This document shows positions 24,576 through 33,673 of a stretch of DNA of 48,432 bases, one piece after another; the first letter of the stretch is position 1, and the number at the start of each line of letters is the position of its first letter. The position numbers were made by a program, and so were the translations under genes. The notes below the pieces were generated by a model. That model ran no database searches and was not told the origin of the DNA. It worked only from the letters and a program-made list of their open reading frames with translations. The stretch comes from Coriobacteriia bacterium (GTDB lineage Bacteria > Actinomycetota > Coriobacteriia > Anaerosomatales > PALSA-660). The stretch covers positions 1 to 48,432 of the forward strand of contig JANYKZ010000073.1 of NCBI GenBank assembly GCA_025361505.1. Direction: 5' to 3'.

Positions 24576-25922
24576 ATGATCACTTCGCCCCGCACCATCG
24601 ACGCGCTCGTCGCCGAGGTCGGTTCCACCACGACCACGGTGACGGCGTTCGACGGGCTGGGCGGCTGGCCCGATACCGAGCCCCGACTGCTCGGGCAGGG
24701 TGTCGCGCCGACCTCGGTCGCGGTCGGTGACGTGACCATCGGTGTCGACTCCGCCCGCGCGGACCTCGAGTCCCGCCTCGGGCCGTTGGCGCCCGGCGTG
24801 ACACTGGCCACGAGCTCGGCGGCGGGCGGGTTGCGCATGACGGTCCACGGGCTCACGCAGCGCATGACCGCGATGGCTGCGCAGGAGGCCGCTCTCGGCG
24901 CCGGCGCCGTGGTCGAGTTCCAGACCTCCGGGCACCTGCGCGACCACGACCTTGACCGGATCGCTGCGGCGCGCCCGAGCCTCGTGCTTCTGGCGGGCGG
25001 CGTCGAGGGCGGCGACATCGAGACCGTGCTGTTCAACGCGCGCCGCCTTACAGAGCTGGAGATCCGTCCCATCGTCGTCTACGGCGGCAACTCCCAGGGC
25101 GCTGACGAGGCGCGCGCCATCCTGGAGGGCGCGGGCTTCCGTGTCCGCGTGACGGCCAACGTCTATCCCGGCATCGACGAACTCGACATCGTCCCCGCGC
25201 GAGCTGTCATCCATGACGCGTTCGAGGAGCACATCACGCATGCGCCGGGGATGGAGCGCATCGCCGGGTTCGTGACCGGCCACGTCCTGCCGACACCGGG
25301 CGCGGTGCTCATCGCGGCCGAGCTGCTCGCCGCCACGCTGGGCGATCTCGTCGTCCTCGACGTGGGCGGCGCCACGACCGACGTGCACTCGATCACGGAC
25401 GGCAGCCGCCAGTACGACGGCCTGCGCACCGACCCGGAGCCGCACGCCAAGCGCACGGTCGAAGGCGATCTCGGTACCTTCGTGAGCGCGCAGCACGTCG
25501 TCGCGCTGCTCCCGGAGGGCGAGCGTCCGGCCTCACTTCCGCCCGCCATCCCGCGAACGGACGGCGAGATCGCAGCGGCCCTGCTTCTGGCGCGCACGGC
25601 AGCGATCACGGCCATGCACCGGCACGCGGGTCGGCTCTCCGCCATCTACACGCCTACGGGGCGTCAGACGGTGGCGCGCGGGCGCGACCTCACCGCGTGC
25701 CGGATCGTGATCGGCACGGGCGGCGCCCTGACGCGCCTTCCCGGCGGCATCGGCGTGCTGGAGCAGGTGCGCGGCCGCCAGGAGGGCGACAGGCTGCTGC
25801 CCTCAAGCGACGCCGTGTGCGCGCTCGATCGTGACTATCTCCTCGCGTGCTGCGGCGCGCTGGCCGCGTACTTCGAAGCCGACGCCGTGGTGGCGCTCAT
25901 GCGCCGCAGCACGGGACTCTAG
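24576..25922 (+). CDS. GlmL/MutL-type accessory ATPase, likely aminomutase reactivase
   Basis: A 448-residue protein of the MutL/GlmL family of actin-like ATPases. The phosphate-binding loop is VAEVGSTTTTVTAFD at the N-terminus, and VVLDVGGATTDVHS near residue 265 is the second nucleotide-binding motif. Members lie next to B12-dependent mutases (glutamate mutase, ornithine aminomutase) and are thought to replace damaged cobalamin in the inactivated enzyme. The gene starts 7 bases after the B12 subunit gene with GAGAAAG upstream. No separate small partner is seen. Confidence 0.88.
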   Translation: MITSPRTIDALVAEVGSTTTTVTAFDGLGGWPDTEPRLLGQGVAPTSVAVGDVTIGVDSARADLESRLGPLAPGVTLATSSAAGGLRMTVHGLTQRMTAMAAQEAALGAGAVVEFQTSGHLRDHDLDRIAAARPSLVLLAGGVEGGDIETVLFNARRLTELEIRPIVVYGGNSQGADEARAILEGAGFRVRVTANVYPGIDELDIVPARAVIHDAFEEHITHAPGMERIAGFVTGHVLPTPGAVLIAAELLAATLGDLVVLDVGGATTDVHSITDGSRQYDGLRTDPEPHAKRTVEGDLGTFVSAQHVVALLPEGERPASLPPAIPRTDGEIAAALLLARTAAITAMHRHAGRLSAIYTPTGRQTVARGRDLTACRIVIGTGGALTRLPGGIGVLEQVRGRQEGDRLLPSSDAVCALDRDYLLACCGALAAYFEADAVVALMRRSTGL

Positions 25923-25937
25923 GGAAGGCGTATCCGT

Positions 25938-27014
25938 ATGCAGCTCGCGCAGGCGACCGTCACGGTCGATCTCTCCAAGATCGAGGACAACGCACGCATC
26001 CTTGTCGAAGCACTTCCGGGCGTCGCCATCGTCGGTGTCACGAAGGTCACCTGCGGCACGCCGGAGATCGCGCTCGCGATGCTCGCCGGCGGCGTCACCG
26101 GGTTGGGGGAGTCGCGGCTCGAGAACGCGGCGCGCCTGCGCGACGCGGGCGTGACCGCCCCGGTCTGGCTCGTGCGCGCGCCCTCACCTGCGACAGCGGA
26201 CGAGGCCGTTCGCGTCTCGGACGTATCCATGGTCAGCGAGATCGCCATTGTCGAGGCGCTCGATGCCGCTGCGGGAAGGGCGGGGCGCCGCTACGGCATC
26301 GTCGCGATTGTCGACATCGGCGACCTGCGCGAGGGCATGATGCCGGGCGAGCTGCCGGGGTTCCTCGACCACGTCGCGACGTGCGAGCACATCGACATCC
26401 TGGGCATCGGCGCCAGCCTGACCTGCTATGGCGCGATCGTCCCCGACGAGTCGAACCTGGCGTTGCTCGCCGCGCTCGCCGCCGAGGCCGAGGTCCAGCT
26501 GGGACGCACGCTGCTGGTCTCCGGGGGAAGCTCCACCTCGATCGCGCCTGTCATGGCGGGGCGCGGTCCGGCCACGATCGACAACCTGCGTCTCGGTGAG
26601 GCGATCGTCCTCGGTGTCGACCCGGCTACCCGGGAGCCGATCCCTGGTCTGGACCTGCATCGCGATGCGGTGACCGTCTCGGCCCCGGTGATCGAATGCA
26701 AGGTCAAGCCGTCGATGCCGATCGGCACGTGCGCCCAGGACGCGTTCGGCAACGTCCCGTCCTTCGAGGACCGCGGGGATTGCCGTCGCGCGATCTGCGC
26801 GATCGGCCGCCAGGACGTCGTGCCGGAACAGCTCGTTCCCGTCGACCCTCGGATCATCGTGCTCGGCGCATCGAGCGACCATCTCGTGCTCGACGTCGAG
26901 GACCTACCCGTCCCGCCGGCGATCGGGGAGCCCATCGCATTCGTGCCCGGCTACTCCGCGACGCTTGCGCTCTTCACGTCACTGTACGTGGCCAAGGAGT
27001 TCATCAACGGCTGA
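25938..27014 (+). CDS. orr: Ornithine racemase (PLP)
   Basis: A 358-residue protein of the alanine-racemase N-domain (fold III) family. The PLP lysine is Lys36 in IVGVTKVTCG. GLGESRLENAARLRDAGV, IVDIGDLREGMMP and LGIGASLTCYGAI follow in the order seen in Orr. The enzyme makes D-ornithine, the substrate of the aminomutase, from L-ornithine. It is the last gene of the pathway operon, starting 15 bases after the GlmL-like gene. Context makes ornithine more likely than alanine or proline as substrate. Confidence 0.9.
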   Translation: MQLAQATVTVDLSKIEDNARILVEALPGVAIVGVTKVTCGTPEIALAMLAGGVTGLGESRLENAARLRDAGVTAPVWLVRAPSPATADEAVRVSDVSMVSEIAIVEALDAAAGRAGRRYGIVAIVDIGDLREGMMPGELPGFLDHVATCEHIDILGIGASLTCYGAIVPDESNLALLAALAAEAEVQLGRTLLVSGGSSTSIAPVMAGRGPATIDNLRLGEAIVLGVDPATREPIPGLDLHRDAVTVSAPVIECKVKPSMPIGTCAQDAFGNVPSFEDRGDCRRAICAIGRQDVVPEQLVPVDPRIIVLGASSDHLVLDVEDLPVPPAIGEPIAFVPGYSATLALFTSLYVAKEFING

Positions 27015-27086
27015 GGCCGCGGGTGCTACCCTGATTGGCGTCCTGCGCGTCGCTTGCGGCGTGCGACGTCCCACGAGGGGGAGCGC

Positions 27087-28235
27087 GTGCCGATCGAGCC
27101 GAGGAAGCCCGTCCGGGTGCTGCAGGTCGTGCGTCCAGCGGCCGGCGGCATGAAGGGCCACGTGCTGCAGCTCGCGGTCGGCCTGCGCGCCCACGGGTTC
27201 GAGTCGGAGATCGCCTGTCCGGGCGATTCCGAGCTCGTCCACGATGCGCTCGAGGCGAACGTCGTCGTCCATCCCGTTCCGATCGTCGGACCGCTCGACG
27301 TGTTGCGCGACCCGTCGGCGATCGTCTCGCTCGCCGAGGTCATACGGGAGCGCCGCCCCGCACTGGTGCACGCCCACGGGTCGAAGGCGGGGTTGATCGC
27401 GCGGATGGCGGTACTGCTGGCGGGCCGTCCCCCCACCGTCGTGACGGTCCACAACCAGGTCCTCTACGGCGGGATCTCGCCGCTCATGCGATGGGTCTAC
27501 GTCGTGATGGAGCGTCGGCTCGCCCGGCGCACTGCGCGGATCATCACGGTGTCCGAGGCACTCCGCTCCGAGATGCTGGAGACGTTCGGGCTTGCGCCGT
27601 CGCTCGTGACGACCGTCTACAACGGCCTCGACCTCATGCCGTTCCTTTCCGGTTCCGATCGCGCCAAGGCGCGCGACCGCTACGGCATCCCGTCCGGTGC
27701 CTTGGCGATCGGGCTGGCGGCGCGCTTCGCGCCGCAGAAGGCGCTCGACGTGCTCGTCGAGGCCGCCGTGCCCGTCCTCGAGCTCCACCCGGAGGCCCAT
27801 CTGGTGCTCGCCGGCTCGGGGCCGCTGCTCGAGTTCGTCCAAACCAGGGCGCGGGCCTCGTCGGTACGCGATCGCATCCTCTTCCCGGGGCTCGAGACCG
27901 ACATGCCCGGGTTCCTGTCGGCGCTCGACATCTACGCCTCCGCCGCGATTGCTGAGGGGCTCGGGCTCGGCACGATAGAGGCCATGGCCGCGGGACTCCC
28001 TGTCGTCAGCACGACCGCCGGCGGAACTCCCGAAGTCGTCGAGGACGGCGTGACCGGCCTGCTCGTCCCGCCGGGCAAGGCCGCTCCGCTGACCGAGGGC
28101 CTCCTGCGGCTCGCGAAGGACCCTGCGCTGCGCAGGAGGATGGGGGAGGCCGGGCGCGCTCGCGCGCTCGAGCGCTTCACCGAGGAGCGCATGCTCGCCC
28201 GCACGGCCGAGGTGTATCGGGAGGTGCTCGCGTGA
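27087..28235 (+). CDS. GT4-family glycosyltransferase
   Basis: A 382-residue two-Rossmann (GT-B) enzyme. The N-terminal domain begins RVLQVVRPAAGGMKGHVLQLAVGL, the acceptor-side glycine-rich loop. The C-terminal domain has IGLAARFAPQKALDVLVEA, then EGLGLGTIEAMAAGLPVVSTTAGGTPEVVEDGVTGLLVPP with the EX7E-like pair that binds the nucleotide-sugar. Acceptor and sugar cannot be read. GTG 27087, behind GAGGGGG, is chosen over an upstream ATG. The stop overlaps the next gene (GTGA), linking it to the radical-SAM pair rather than to ornithine metabolism, though the 72-base gap after orr leaves read-through possible. Confidence 0.88.
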   Translation: MPIEPRKPVRVLQVVRPAAGGMKGHVLQLAVGLRAHGFESEIACPGDSELVHDALEANVVVHPVPIVGPLDVLRDPSAIVSLAEVIRERRPALVHAHGSKAGLIARMAVLLAGRPPTVVTVHNQVLYGGISPLMRWVYVVMERRLARRTARIITVSEALRSEMLETFGLAPSLVTTVYNGLDLMPFLSGSDRAKARDRYGIPSGALAIGLAARFAPQKALDVLVEAAVPVLELHPEAHLVLAGSGPLLEFVQTRARASSVRDRILFPGLETDMPGFLSALDIYASAAIAEGLGLGTIEAMAAGLPVVSTTAGGTPEVVEDGVTGLLVPPGKAAPLTEGLLRLAKDPALRRRMGEAGRARALERFTEERMLARTAEVYREVLA

Positions 28236-29110
28236 TCCGCTTCGCTGACATCCCGGTCGGGTCCGGCGGTGAGACGCGCTGCTCCCGGTGTCACGGCGAA
28301 TCCGGGGAGGTGTCGTACCGTCCCGCCGCCGAGATCGCTGCCGAGATCGCGATGGTGTGCGAGCTGTGGGATGAACTCCCGGGCCCCAACGTCGCCCTGA
28401 CCGGGGCCGATCCGTTCGGACATCCCGATCTGCCCGCGCTCGTCGGCGCCGCGGTCGAGGCCGGCTGTCGCCGCCTCTGCCTCGCGACGGACGCCGTAGC
28501 GCTGCGCTCGCCGCAGAACGCGGGCGGCTCGCTCATGGCGGGGGTCCGCCACCTGCGTTGGACCATCCTCGGGGGTACCCCGGGTGTGCACGACGTTCTC
28601 GTCGGTACGCCGGGCGCCCTCGATCTCTCCGTCGAGGGGGTCCGCTCGTTCCTGTCGATCGCCTCCGAGGAGACGATCCCCGTGAGCGTGACGGCCGTCG
28701 TCCCGGTGTGCCGTCACAACGTGCACGACCTTCCCGCGGCGGCGGGGCTCGCCGTGGACGCGGGCGCGGACCGCGTGCTGCTCCGCCTCGACGACGGGGG
28801 ACTCGACCTGCCCGCTGCGCTGCCGTGGATCGTCGCCGCGTGTGACACCGGCGTCGTGAACGGCGTGTGGGTGGAGGTCGAGGGCGTCCCGTTCTGCCTC
28901 CTGCCCGGCTACGACCTGCACCTGGCCGACGCCGTGCGCCAGCGCCCCGGCGCCAAGCCGCCGGTGTGCTCGGAGTGCGCGCTCGACGCCGTCTGCGGCG
29001 GCGCTCCGGCCGGCGCGAGCGCCGACCAGCTCGCCACACTCGCGCCGCCGGTGTCCGCCGAGCGCCTGTCCGTCTCGGTTCTGCGCGCCCGCGGTATGGG
29101 GGAACGCTGA
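28232..29110 (+). CDS. Radical-SAM-like protein with degenerate cluster motif and SPASM-like tail
   Basis: A 292-residue protein with the layout of a SPASM/Twitch radical-SAM enzyme. RCSRCHGESGE at residues 16-26 aligns with the cluster loop, but the first cysteine of CxxxCxxC is replaced by Gly13, leaving Cys17 and Cys20. The SAM-binding GGEP motif reads LTGADP. The C-terminal half keeps CSECALDAVCGG, a Twitch-like C-x2-C-x5-C cluster site. Loss of one of the three cluster ligands would normally abolish SAM cleavage, so it may be a non-catalytic partner. It begins inside the glycosyltransferase stop and ends inside the start of the B12 radical-SAM gene, so all three are translationally coupled. 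Confidence 0.75.
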   Translation: MIRFADIPVGSGGETRCSRCHGESGEVSYRPAAEIAAEIAMVCELWDELPGPNVALTGADPFGHPDLPALVGAAVEAGCRRLCLATDAVALRSPQNAGGSLMAGVRHLRWTILGGTPGVHDVLVGTPGALDLSVEGVRSFLSIASEETIPVSVTAVVPVCRHNVHDLPAAAGLAVDAGADRVLLRLDDGGLDLPAALPWIVAACDTGVVNGVWVEVEGVPFCLLPGYDLHLADAVRQRPGAKPPVCSECALDAVCGGAPAGASADQLATLAPPVSAERLSVSVLRARGMGER

Positions 29111-30378
29111 TGGCGACCCCTCCGCTCCGGTGCGCCATGCTGGCGCTCAACTCTCCGGGCTACCGGTCGCTGGCGCTCGGCTACCTGCGCGCGTACGCGC
29201 AGGCGGATCGTCGGCTCGCGGGGCGGGTCGCCTTCGAGACGCTGGACCTCGACACCGACGTCGACCCCTGGTGGGTCGCGTGGCGCGTGCTCGGCCTCGA
29301 GCCCGACGTGCTGGCCATCTCGGTCACCTGCTGGAATGCCCGGAGCGTCTACGAGGTCTGCCGGATCGTGGCTGCGGTGCGTCCGGAGTGCGCCATCGTT
29401 CTCGGCGGACCGGAGGTCGGTCCCGCAGCCGAGGAGGTCCTGGCCGCGCATCCCGAAGTGGGCGTCGTCGTCCGCGGCGAAGGCGAACTCACCTTCGCGG
29501 ACCTGCTCGCCGAGCTGGCGGGCGGCGGGAAGGCGTGGAGGGTCGACGGGATCACGCTGCGCCGCAGCGGCTCGATCGTCGCCACTCCTGATCGCGCCCT
29601 CGTGGCGAACCTCGACGACCTGCCGTCTCCCTACCTTACCGGCGTGCTCATCCCGGTCGACGGCGGGGCGTATCTCGAGACCTTCCGCGGATGCCCGCAC
29701 CGTTGCGCCTACTGCTTCGAGGGCAAGGGCTACGGCCGGATCCGCTCCTTCTCGGACGAGCGCATCGCGGCCGAGATCGAGTTCGTGGCGACCGCCCCGG
29801 GCGTGCGCACCTTCTCGTTCATCGACCCCGTCTTCAACCTCACCGGCGAGCGCCTGCGCATGCTGGCCTCGCTCATGTCTCCCTACGTCGCGAACGGCAT
29901 GCGACTTCACACCATCGAGGTCGATATCGAACGGATCGACGACGAGGCGGCCGAGCTTCTGCGCTCCGCGGGCGTGGCCAGTGTCGAGACGGGGCCTCAG
30001 ACGATCGGCGCGGACGCGCTCGAGGCGTGCCACCGGCCCTTCCGTGCGGACCGGTTCGCTGCCGGGATCGACGCGCTCCGCCGAGCGGGCATCTCCTGCG
30101 AGTGCGACCTGATCGTCGGGTTGCCGGGGGACGACGTGTACGACTTCCTGGCGGGACTGCGGTTCGTCCTGCGCCTCGACCCGGGGAAGATACAGTCGTC
30201 GACGCTGCACGTGCTGCCCGGCACCGAGCTGTGGGAACGCGCCGCCGAGCTGGGGCTCGAGTTCGACCGCGAGCCGTCGCACGAGGTCATCGCGACCCCG
30301 GGCGTCGGCTTCCGCGACCTGCGCCGCGCCGAGGTGTTCGCCTCGTCGCTGCAGTCCGCGTACCGCGCACGGGTCTAG
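29110..30378 (+). CDS. B12-binding-domain radical-SAM protein
   Basis: A 422-residue class B-type architecture. The N-terminal cobalamin-binding Rossmann domain spans about residues 1-140 (LEPDVLAISVTCWNARSVY, ECAIVLGGPEVGPAAEEVL, VVVRGEGELTFADLL). An intact radical-SAM domain follows, with FRGCPHRCAYCFEG giving Cys195, Cys199 and Cys202, and a DLIVGLPGDD strand. Related proteins methylate unactivated carbons or do other radical chemistry; the substrate is unknown. It lacks a DxHxxG base motif, as is common in this class. ATG 29110 overlaps the preceding TGA (TGATG). The partner upstream has lost a cluster cysteine, so a two-protein complex is plausible. Confidence 0.9.
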   Translation: MATPPLRCAMLALNSPGYRSLALGYLRAYAQADRRLAGRVAFETLDLDTDVDPWWVAWRVLGLEPDVLAISVTCWNARSVYEVCRIVAAVRPECAIVLGGPEVGPAAEEVLAAHPEVGVVVRGEGELTFADLLAELAGGGKAWRVDGITLRRSGSIVATPDRALVANLDDLPSPYLTGVLIPVDGGAYLETFRGCPHRCAYCFEGKGYGRIRSFSDERIAAEIEFVATAPGVRTFSFIDPVFNLTGERLRMLASLMSPYVANGMRLHTIEVDIERIDDEAAELLRSAGVASVETGPQTIGADALEACHRPFRADRFAAGIDALRRAGISCECDLIVGLPGDDVYDFLAGLRFVLRLDPGKIQSSTLHVLPGTELWERAAELGLEFDREPSHEVIATPGVGFRDLRRAEVFASSLQSAYRARV

Positions 30379-30402
30379 ACCGTCGAGGAAGGGACCGCGC
30401 AG

Positions 30403-31566
30403 ATGCCCGATCACGTGTCCGCCCGCGCGAAGGCCGTCCGTCCGTTCGTGGTCATGGACGTCGTCGCCCGCGCCAAGGAGCTCGAGGCGCAGGGGCGCGA
30501 CGTCGTCCGGATGGACGTCGGCGACCCCGACCTCCCGACCCCCGACGTGATCACGCGCGCCGCCGAGGCGGCCATGGAGTCCGGCGACACGGGCTACACA
30601 CAGTCGATGGGACTGCCGGACCTGCGCGACGCGGTCTCGGCGCGCTTCGCGTCGAAGTACGGTGTCACCGTCAGCCGGGACGACATCGTCGTCACCCAGG
30701 GCACCTCGCCCGCGATGCTGCTGCTGTTCGGTTCGCTCCTCGACCCGGGCGACGAGGTCATCCTCTCCGACCCGTGCTATCCCGCCTATCCCAACTACGT
30801 GGCGTTCCTCGGAGGCGTGCCCGTTCGCGTGCGCGCCCGGGCGTCCGACGGGTTCCGCATGCGGATCGAGGAGATAGAGGCGGCCATCACGCCCCGGACG
30901 CGCTGCATCATGATCAACTCGCCGTCGAACCCGATGGGCACCGTCCTGCCTCCCGAGGACCTGCGTGCCATCGCGGCGCTCGCCGAGAAGCACGGCCTCT
31001 ACGTGGCCAGCGACGAGATCTACCACGGGCTCGACTTCACCGGGACCGACCACACCATCCTCGAGTACACCGACCGCGCCTTCGTGCTCAACGGCTTCTC
31101 GAAGCTCTACGCGATGACGGGATGGCGGCTGGGCTACCTCGTCGCGCCCCGTGACTTCGTCCGGCCCGCCGAGGCGATCCAGCAGAACTTCTTCCTGTGC
31201 GCGAACCACTTCGTGCAGGTGGCCGGCACGGCCGCGCTCCTGAAGGCGGATCCCGACGTCGCCCGCATGCGGGCGATCTACGACGAGCGGCGGCGCTACC
31301 TCGTGCCCGCGCTGCGCGGCATCGGGCTGACGGTCGAGGTCGAGCCGACCGCCGCGTTCTACGTGTTCGCCGACGCGAAGGAGTGGGGGAGCGACTCACT
31401 CGCGCTCACCTACCGTCTCATCGACGAGGCGGGAGTGGCGGCCGCGCCGGGCGTCGACTTCGGGCCTGAAGGTGAGGGCTTCCTGCGCTTCAGCTACGTC
31501 ACCGGCATCGAGCGCCTTCGCGAAGGCGTCTCGCGCCTGCAGTCCTGGTCGGCCGCGCGCCTCTAG
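30403..31566 (+). CDS. Class I/II PLP aminotransferase
   Basis: A 387-residue fold-type I aminotransferase of the AspC-like Igamma group. The PLP lysine is Lys234 in GFSKLYAMTGWRLGY, the standard SKxxxxxGxRxGY block. NSPSNPMGTVL and VASDEIYHGL contain the Asn and Asp that bind PLP, and RFSYVTGIERLREGV at the end includes the substrate-carboxylate Arg. Substrate is likely an L-amino acid such as aspartate or alanine, but cannot be fixed. It follows the radical-SAM gene by 24 bases. Alanine is a product of the ornithine route nearby, which makes alanine transamination an attractive guess. Confidence 0.9.
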   Translation: MPDHVSARAKAVRPFVVMDVVARAKELEAQGRDVVRMDVGDPDLPTPDVITRAAEAAMESGDTGYTQSMGLPDLRDAVSARFASKYGVTVSRDDIVVTQGTSPAMLLLFGSLLDPGDEVILSDPCYPAYPNYVAFLGGVPVRVRARASDGFRMRIEEIEAAITPRTRCIMINSPSNPMGTVLPPEDLRAIAALAEKHGLYVASDEIYHGLDFTGTDHTILEYTDRAFVLNGFSKLYAMTGWRLGYLVAPRDFVRPAEAIQQNFFLCANHFVQVAGTAALLKADPDVARMRAIYDERRRYLVPALRGIGLTVEVEPTAAFYVFADAKEWGSDSLALTYRLIDEAGVAAAPGVDFGPEGEGFLRFSYVTGIERLREGVSRLQSWSAARL

Positions 31567-31664
31567 GGAACCTTCGCCGGCGGGGTAGGGAAGCGGGCGG
31601 GTCCGTGTCAGACCCGAGTGCGACACTCGTCGAGGATCGACCGGGACCACCGAAAGAGGCGACC

Positions 31665-32841
31665 ATGTCCGTCTTCTCACACTCGCGCATCGAGTCGTAC
31701 GAGACGTGCCCGAAGAAGTACGAGTTCGCGTACCTCATCAAACCGCCGAAGGGCCCTGACGGGGTCGAGGCCTTCATGGGCAGCCGCGCGCACGACGCGC
31801 TCGAATGGCTCTACGGCGAGGTCAAGGCGTGCCGCGTCCCCGGCGAGGAGGCCCTCGCGGAGCGCTTCCGCGTCGTGTGGGACGCGGAGTGGAGGGACGA
31901 CGTGCGGATCGTCCGCGCCGGCCGTACGGCCGACGACTACCGCGCCATCGGTGAGAAGGCGCTTCGCGACTACTACCGCCGCTACCACCCGTTCGACCAA
32001 GCGGTGACCGTCGGGCTCGAGCTCCGCGTTACGCTGCCGCTCGACGATGAGCACGAGATCGTCGGCTTCATCGATCGACTCGATCGCGTATCGGACGGAG
32101 TCTGGGAGATCCACGACTACAAGACCGCGGCCGCTTTGATGACGCAGGACAAGGCGGACGCAAACCGCCAGCTGGCGCTCTACGAACTCGCGGTCCGCAG
32201 GATGTACTCCGACGTGCGAGAGGTCACGCTCGTGTGGCACTACCTGGCGCTCGACTGCGAGGTCCGTTCCACCCGGAGCCCCGAGCAGCTCGCCGATCTG
32301 CGCGCCCAGGTCCTCGACAGCGTCAAGCACATCGAGGCGCAGCGGGCGTTCGTCGCGCGCACTTCGAACCTGTGCGACTGGTGCGAGTACCGCCCGCTGT
32401 GTCCCGCGTGGAAGCACCTGTACCGGACCGAGGCGCTGTCCGACGGATCGCGCGCCGAGGAGCCCGGCGTCGTGCTCGTCGACGAGTACCTGCGCGTGTC
32501 GGACGAGGCGGCGGCGCTCAAGGCCCGGTTGGACGAGCTCAAGGGCGCCATCGCGGTCCGCGCACAGTCCGACGGCGTCGACCGCCTCTTCGGCACCCAG
32601 GGCTCGCTCAAGGTGTTCCGCTACGCGTCGGTCGGGCTTCCGGACGCGAAGGACCCGCGCAGGGCCGAGCTCGAGGCGGAGCTGCGGGAGATGGGACTGT
32701 GGGAGCGATTCACCCAGCTCGCCTCGTACCCGCTCTCACGCCATCGGCGACGGGGAGCTGACTCCCGACGAGCTGGAGCGCCTCGAGCCCTACATCGTCC
32801 GAACCGAGGGCGTGAAGCTCTACCCCGCGCGCAACCGCTAG
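31665..32841 (+). pseudogene. RecB/Cas4-like Fe-S PD-(D/E)XK nuclease, with a frameshift near its 3' end
   Basis: The frame from ATG 31665 (behind AAGAGG) encodes an AddB/Cas4-like nuclease. The catalytic residues are Asp137 (GFIDRLDR) and Asp151-Tyr-Lys153 (IHDYKT). A likely [4Fe-4S] site uses Cys15 (YETCPKKYEF) plus Cys237, Cys240 and Cys246 (CDWCEYRPLC). A coiled helical segment follows. At about 32727-32741 the frame breaks: protein-like sequence continues one frame over as AIGDGELTPDELERLEPYIV up to TAG 32839-32841. The 1177-base span is one base too long for a single frame. Catalytic and cluster residues all precede the break, so only about 34 C-terminal residues are affected; it may be a sequencing error. 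Without the shift the frame would run wrongly over the PHP gene. Confidence 0.8.
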
Positions 32842-32953
32842 TCGGACGGCGCATGGTAATCCCATGGGCCTTTCGCCCGGCGTCGGGTTCTCGGCACACC
32901 CGTTGCTCACCCTCAGGCACACGCAACCGGCGAGCCGCCACGAGGGAGACCAC

Positions 32954-33670
32954 GTGCCCGAGGTCTGGAGCAAGGCCGATCTGCATATCCACTCGACCCA
33001 CAGCGACGGGCTGGCCACGCCCGAGGAGATCGTCACCTACGCGGCCACCCGTACGGACCTCAAGGTCATCGCGGTCACCGATCACAACACTATCGAGGGA
33101 GGGCTGCGGGCGCTCGAGGCCGCATCCCGCTATCCCGGTCTGGAGGTCGTCGTTGGCGCCGAGATCACCTCGAAGTGGGGCCACATCCTCGGGCTCTACC
33201 TCACCGAGGACGTCCCTGCCGGGCTGAGCGCGGGCGACACGATCGCAGCGATCAACGAGCAGGGTGGCATCGCGATCATCGCGCACCCCTTCGCCAATCG
33301 GGCGTTCGGCCCCTTCGGCCTTAAGAGCCTCGGGAAGAAGATCGACGAGGTCGTGTTCCAGGCAATGGAGGTCTACAACTCGTCGCCGTATCTCATCTAT
33401 GCCAACCGGCTCGCGTCCAAGGCGTTCGCGGCAGGGCAGGGGATTGCGGCGACCGGCGGCAGCGACGCTCACGTCCTGCAGGCGGTGGGCCGCGGCTACA
33501 CGCTGTTCCGCGGGACCTCGGCCGGCGACCTCCGTCTGTCGATCGAGGAGCTGGAGACGCGCGCCCACGCCCAGCGCGGCGGGATGTCGATCGCCTGGCG
33601 CTACATGTGGCGTTACCCGGCCATCCGCAGGCAGCAGGCCCTCAACCGCGAGCGGTGCCGAGCGCACTGA
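32954..33670 (+). CDS. PHP-domain metal-dependent phosphoesterase
   Basis: A 238-residue protein of the PHP family. Metal-ligand motifs appear in order: ADLHIHSTHSDG at residues 9-19, AVTDHNTIEGG, VVVGAEITSKWGHILGLYL, AIIAHPFANR, and the final GGSDAHVLQAVGRGYTLF. These coordinate two or three metal ions for phosphoester hydrolysis, as in TrpH-like nucleases or histidinol phosphatases. The substrate is open. GTG 32954 with GAGGGAG upstream is preferred over an ATG 30 codons earlier, because the upstream residues are non-homologous. It ends three bases from the convergent chelatase-like gene. Confidence 0.88.
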   Translation: MPEVWSKADLHIHSTHSDGLATPEEIVTYAATRTDLKVIAVTDHNTIEGGLRALEAASRYPGLEVVVGAEITSKWGHILGLYLTEDVPAGLSAGDTIAAINEQGGIAIIAHPFANRAFGPFGLKSLGKKIDEVVFQAMEVYNSSPYLIYANRLASKAFAAGQGIAATGGSDAHVLQAVGRGYTLFRGTSAGDLRLSIEELETRAHAQRGGMSIAWRYMWRYPAIRRQQALNRERCRAH

Positions 33671-33673
33671 CCC

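Noticed and set aside
31605-33227. Single 540-codon reading of the nuclease running into the PHP gene
   Set aside because: The last 160 codons overlap a conserved PHP domain in another frame and look like shadow sequence; a one-base frameshift near 32735 explains the data better.
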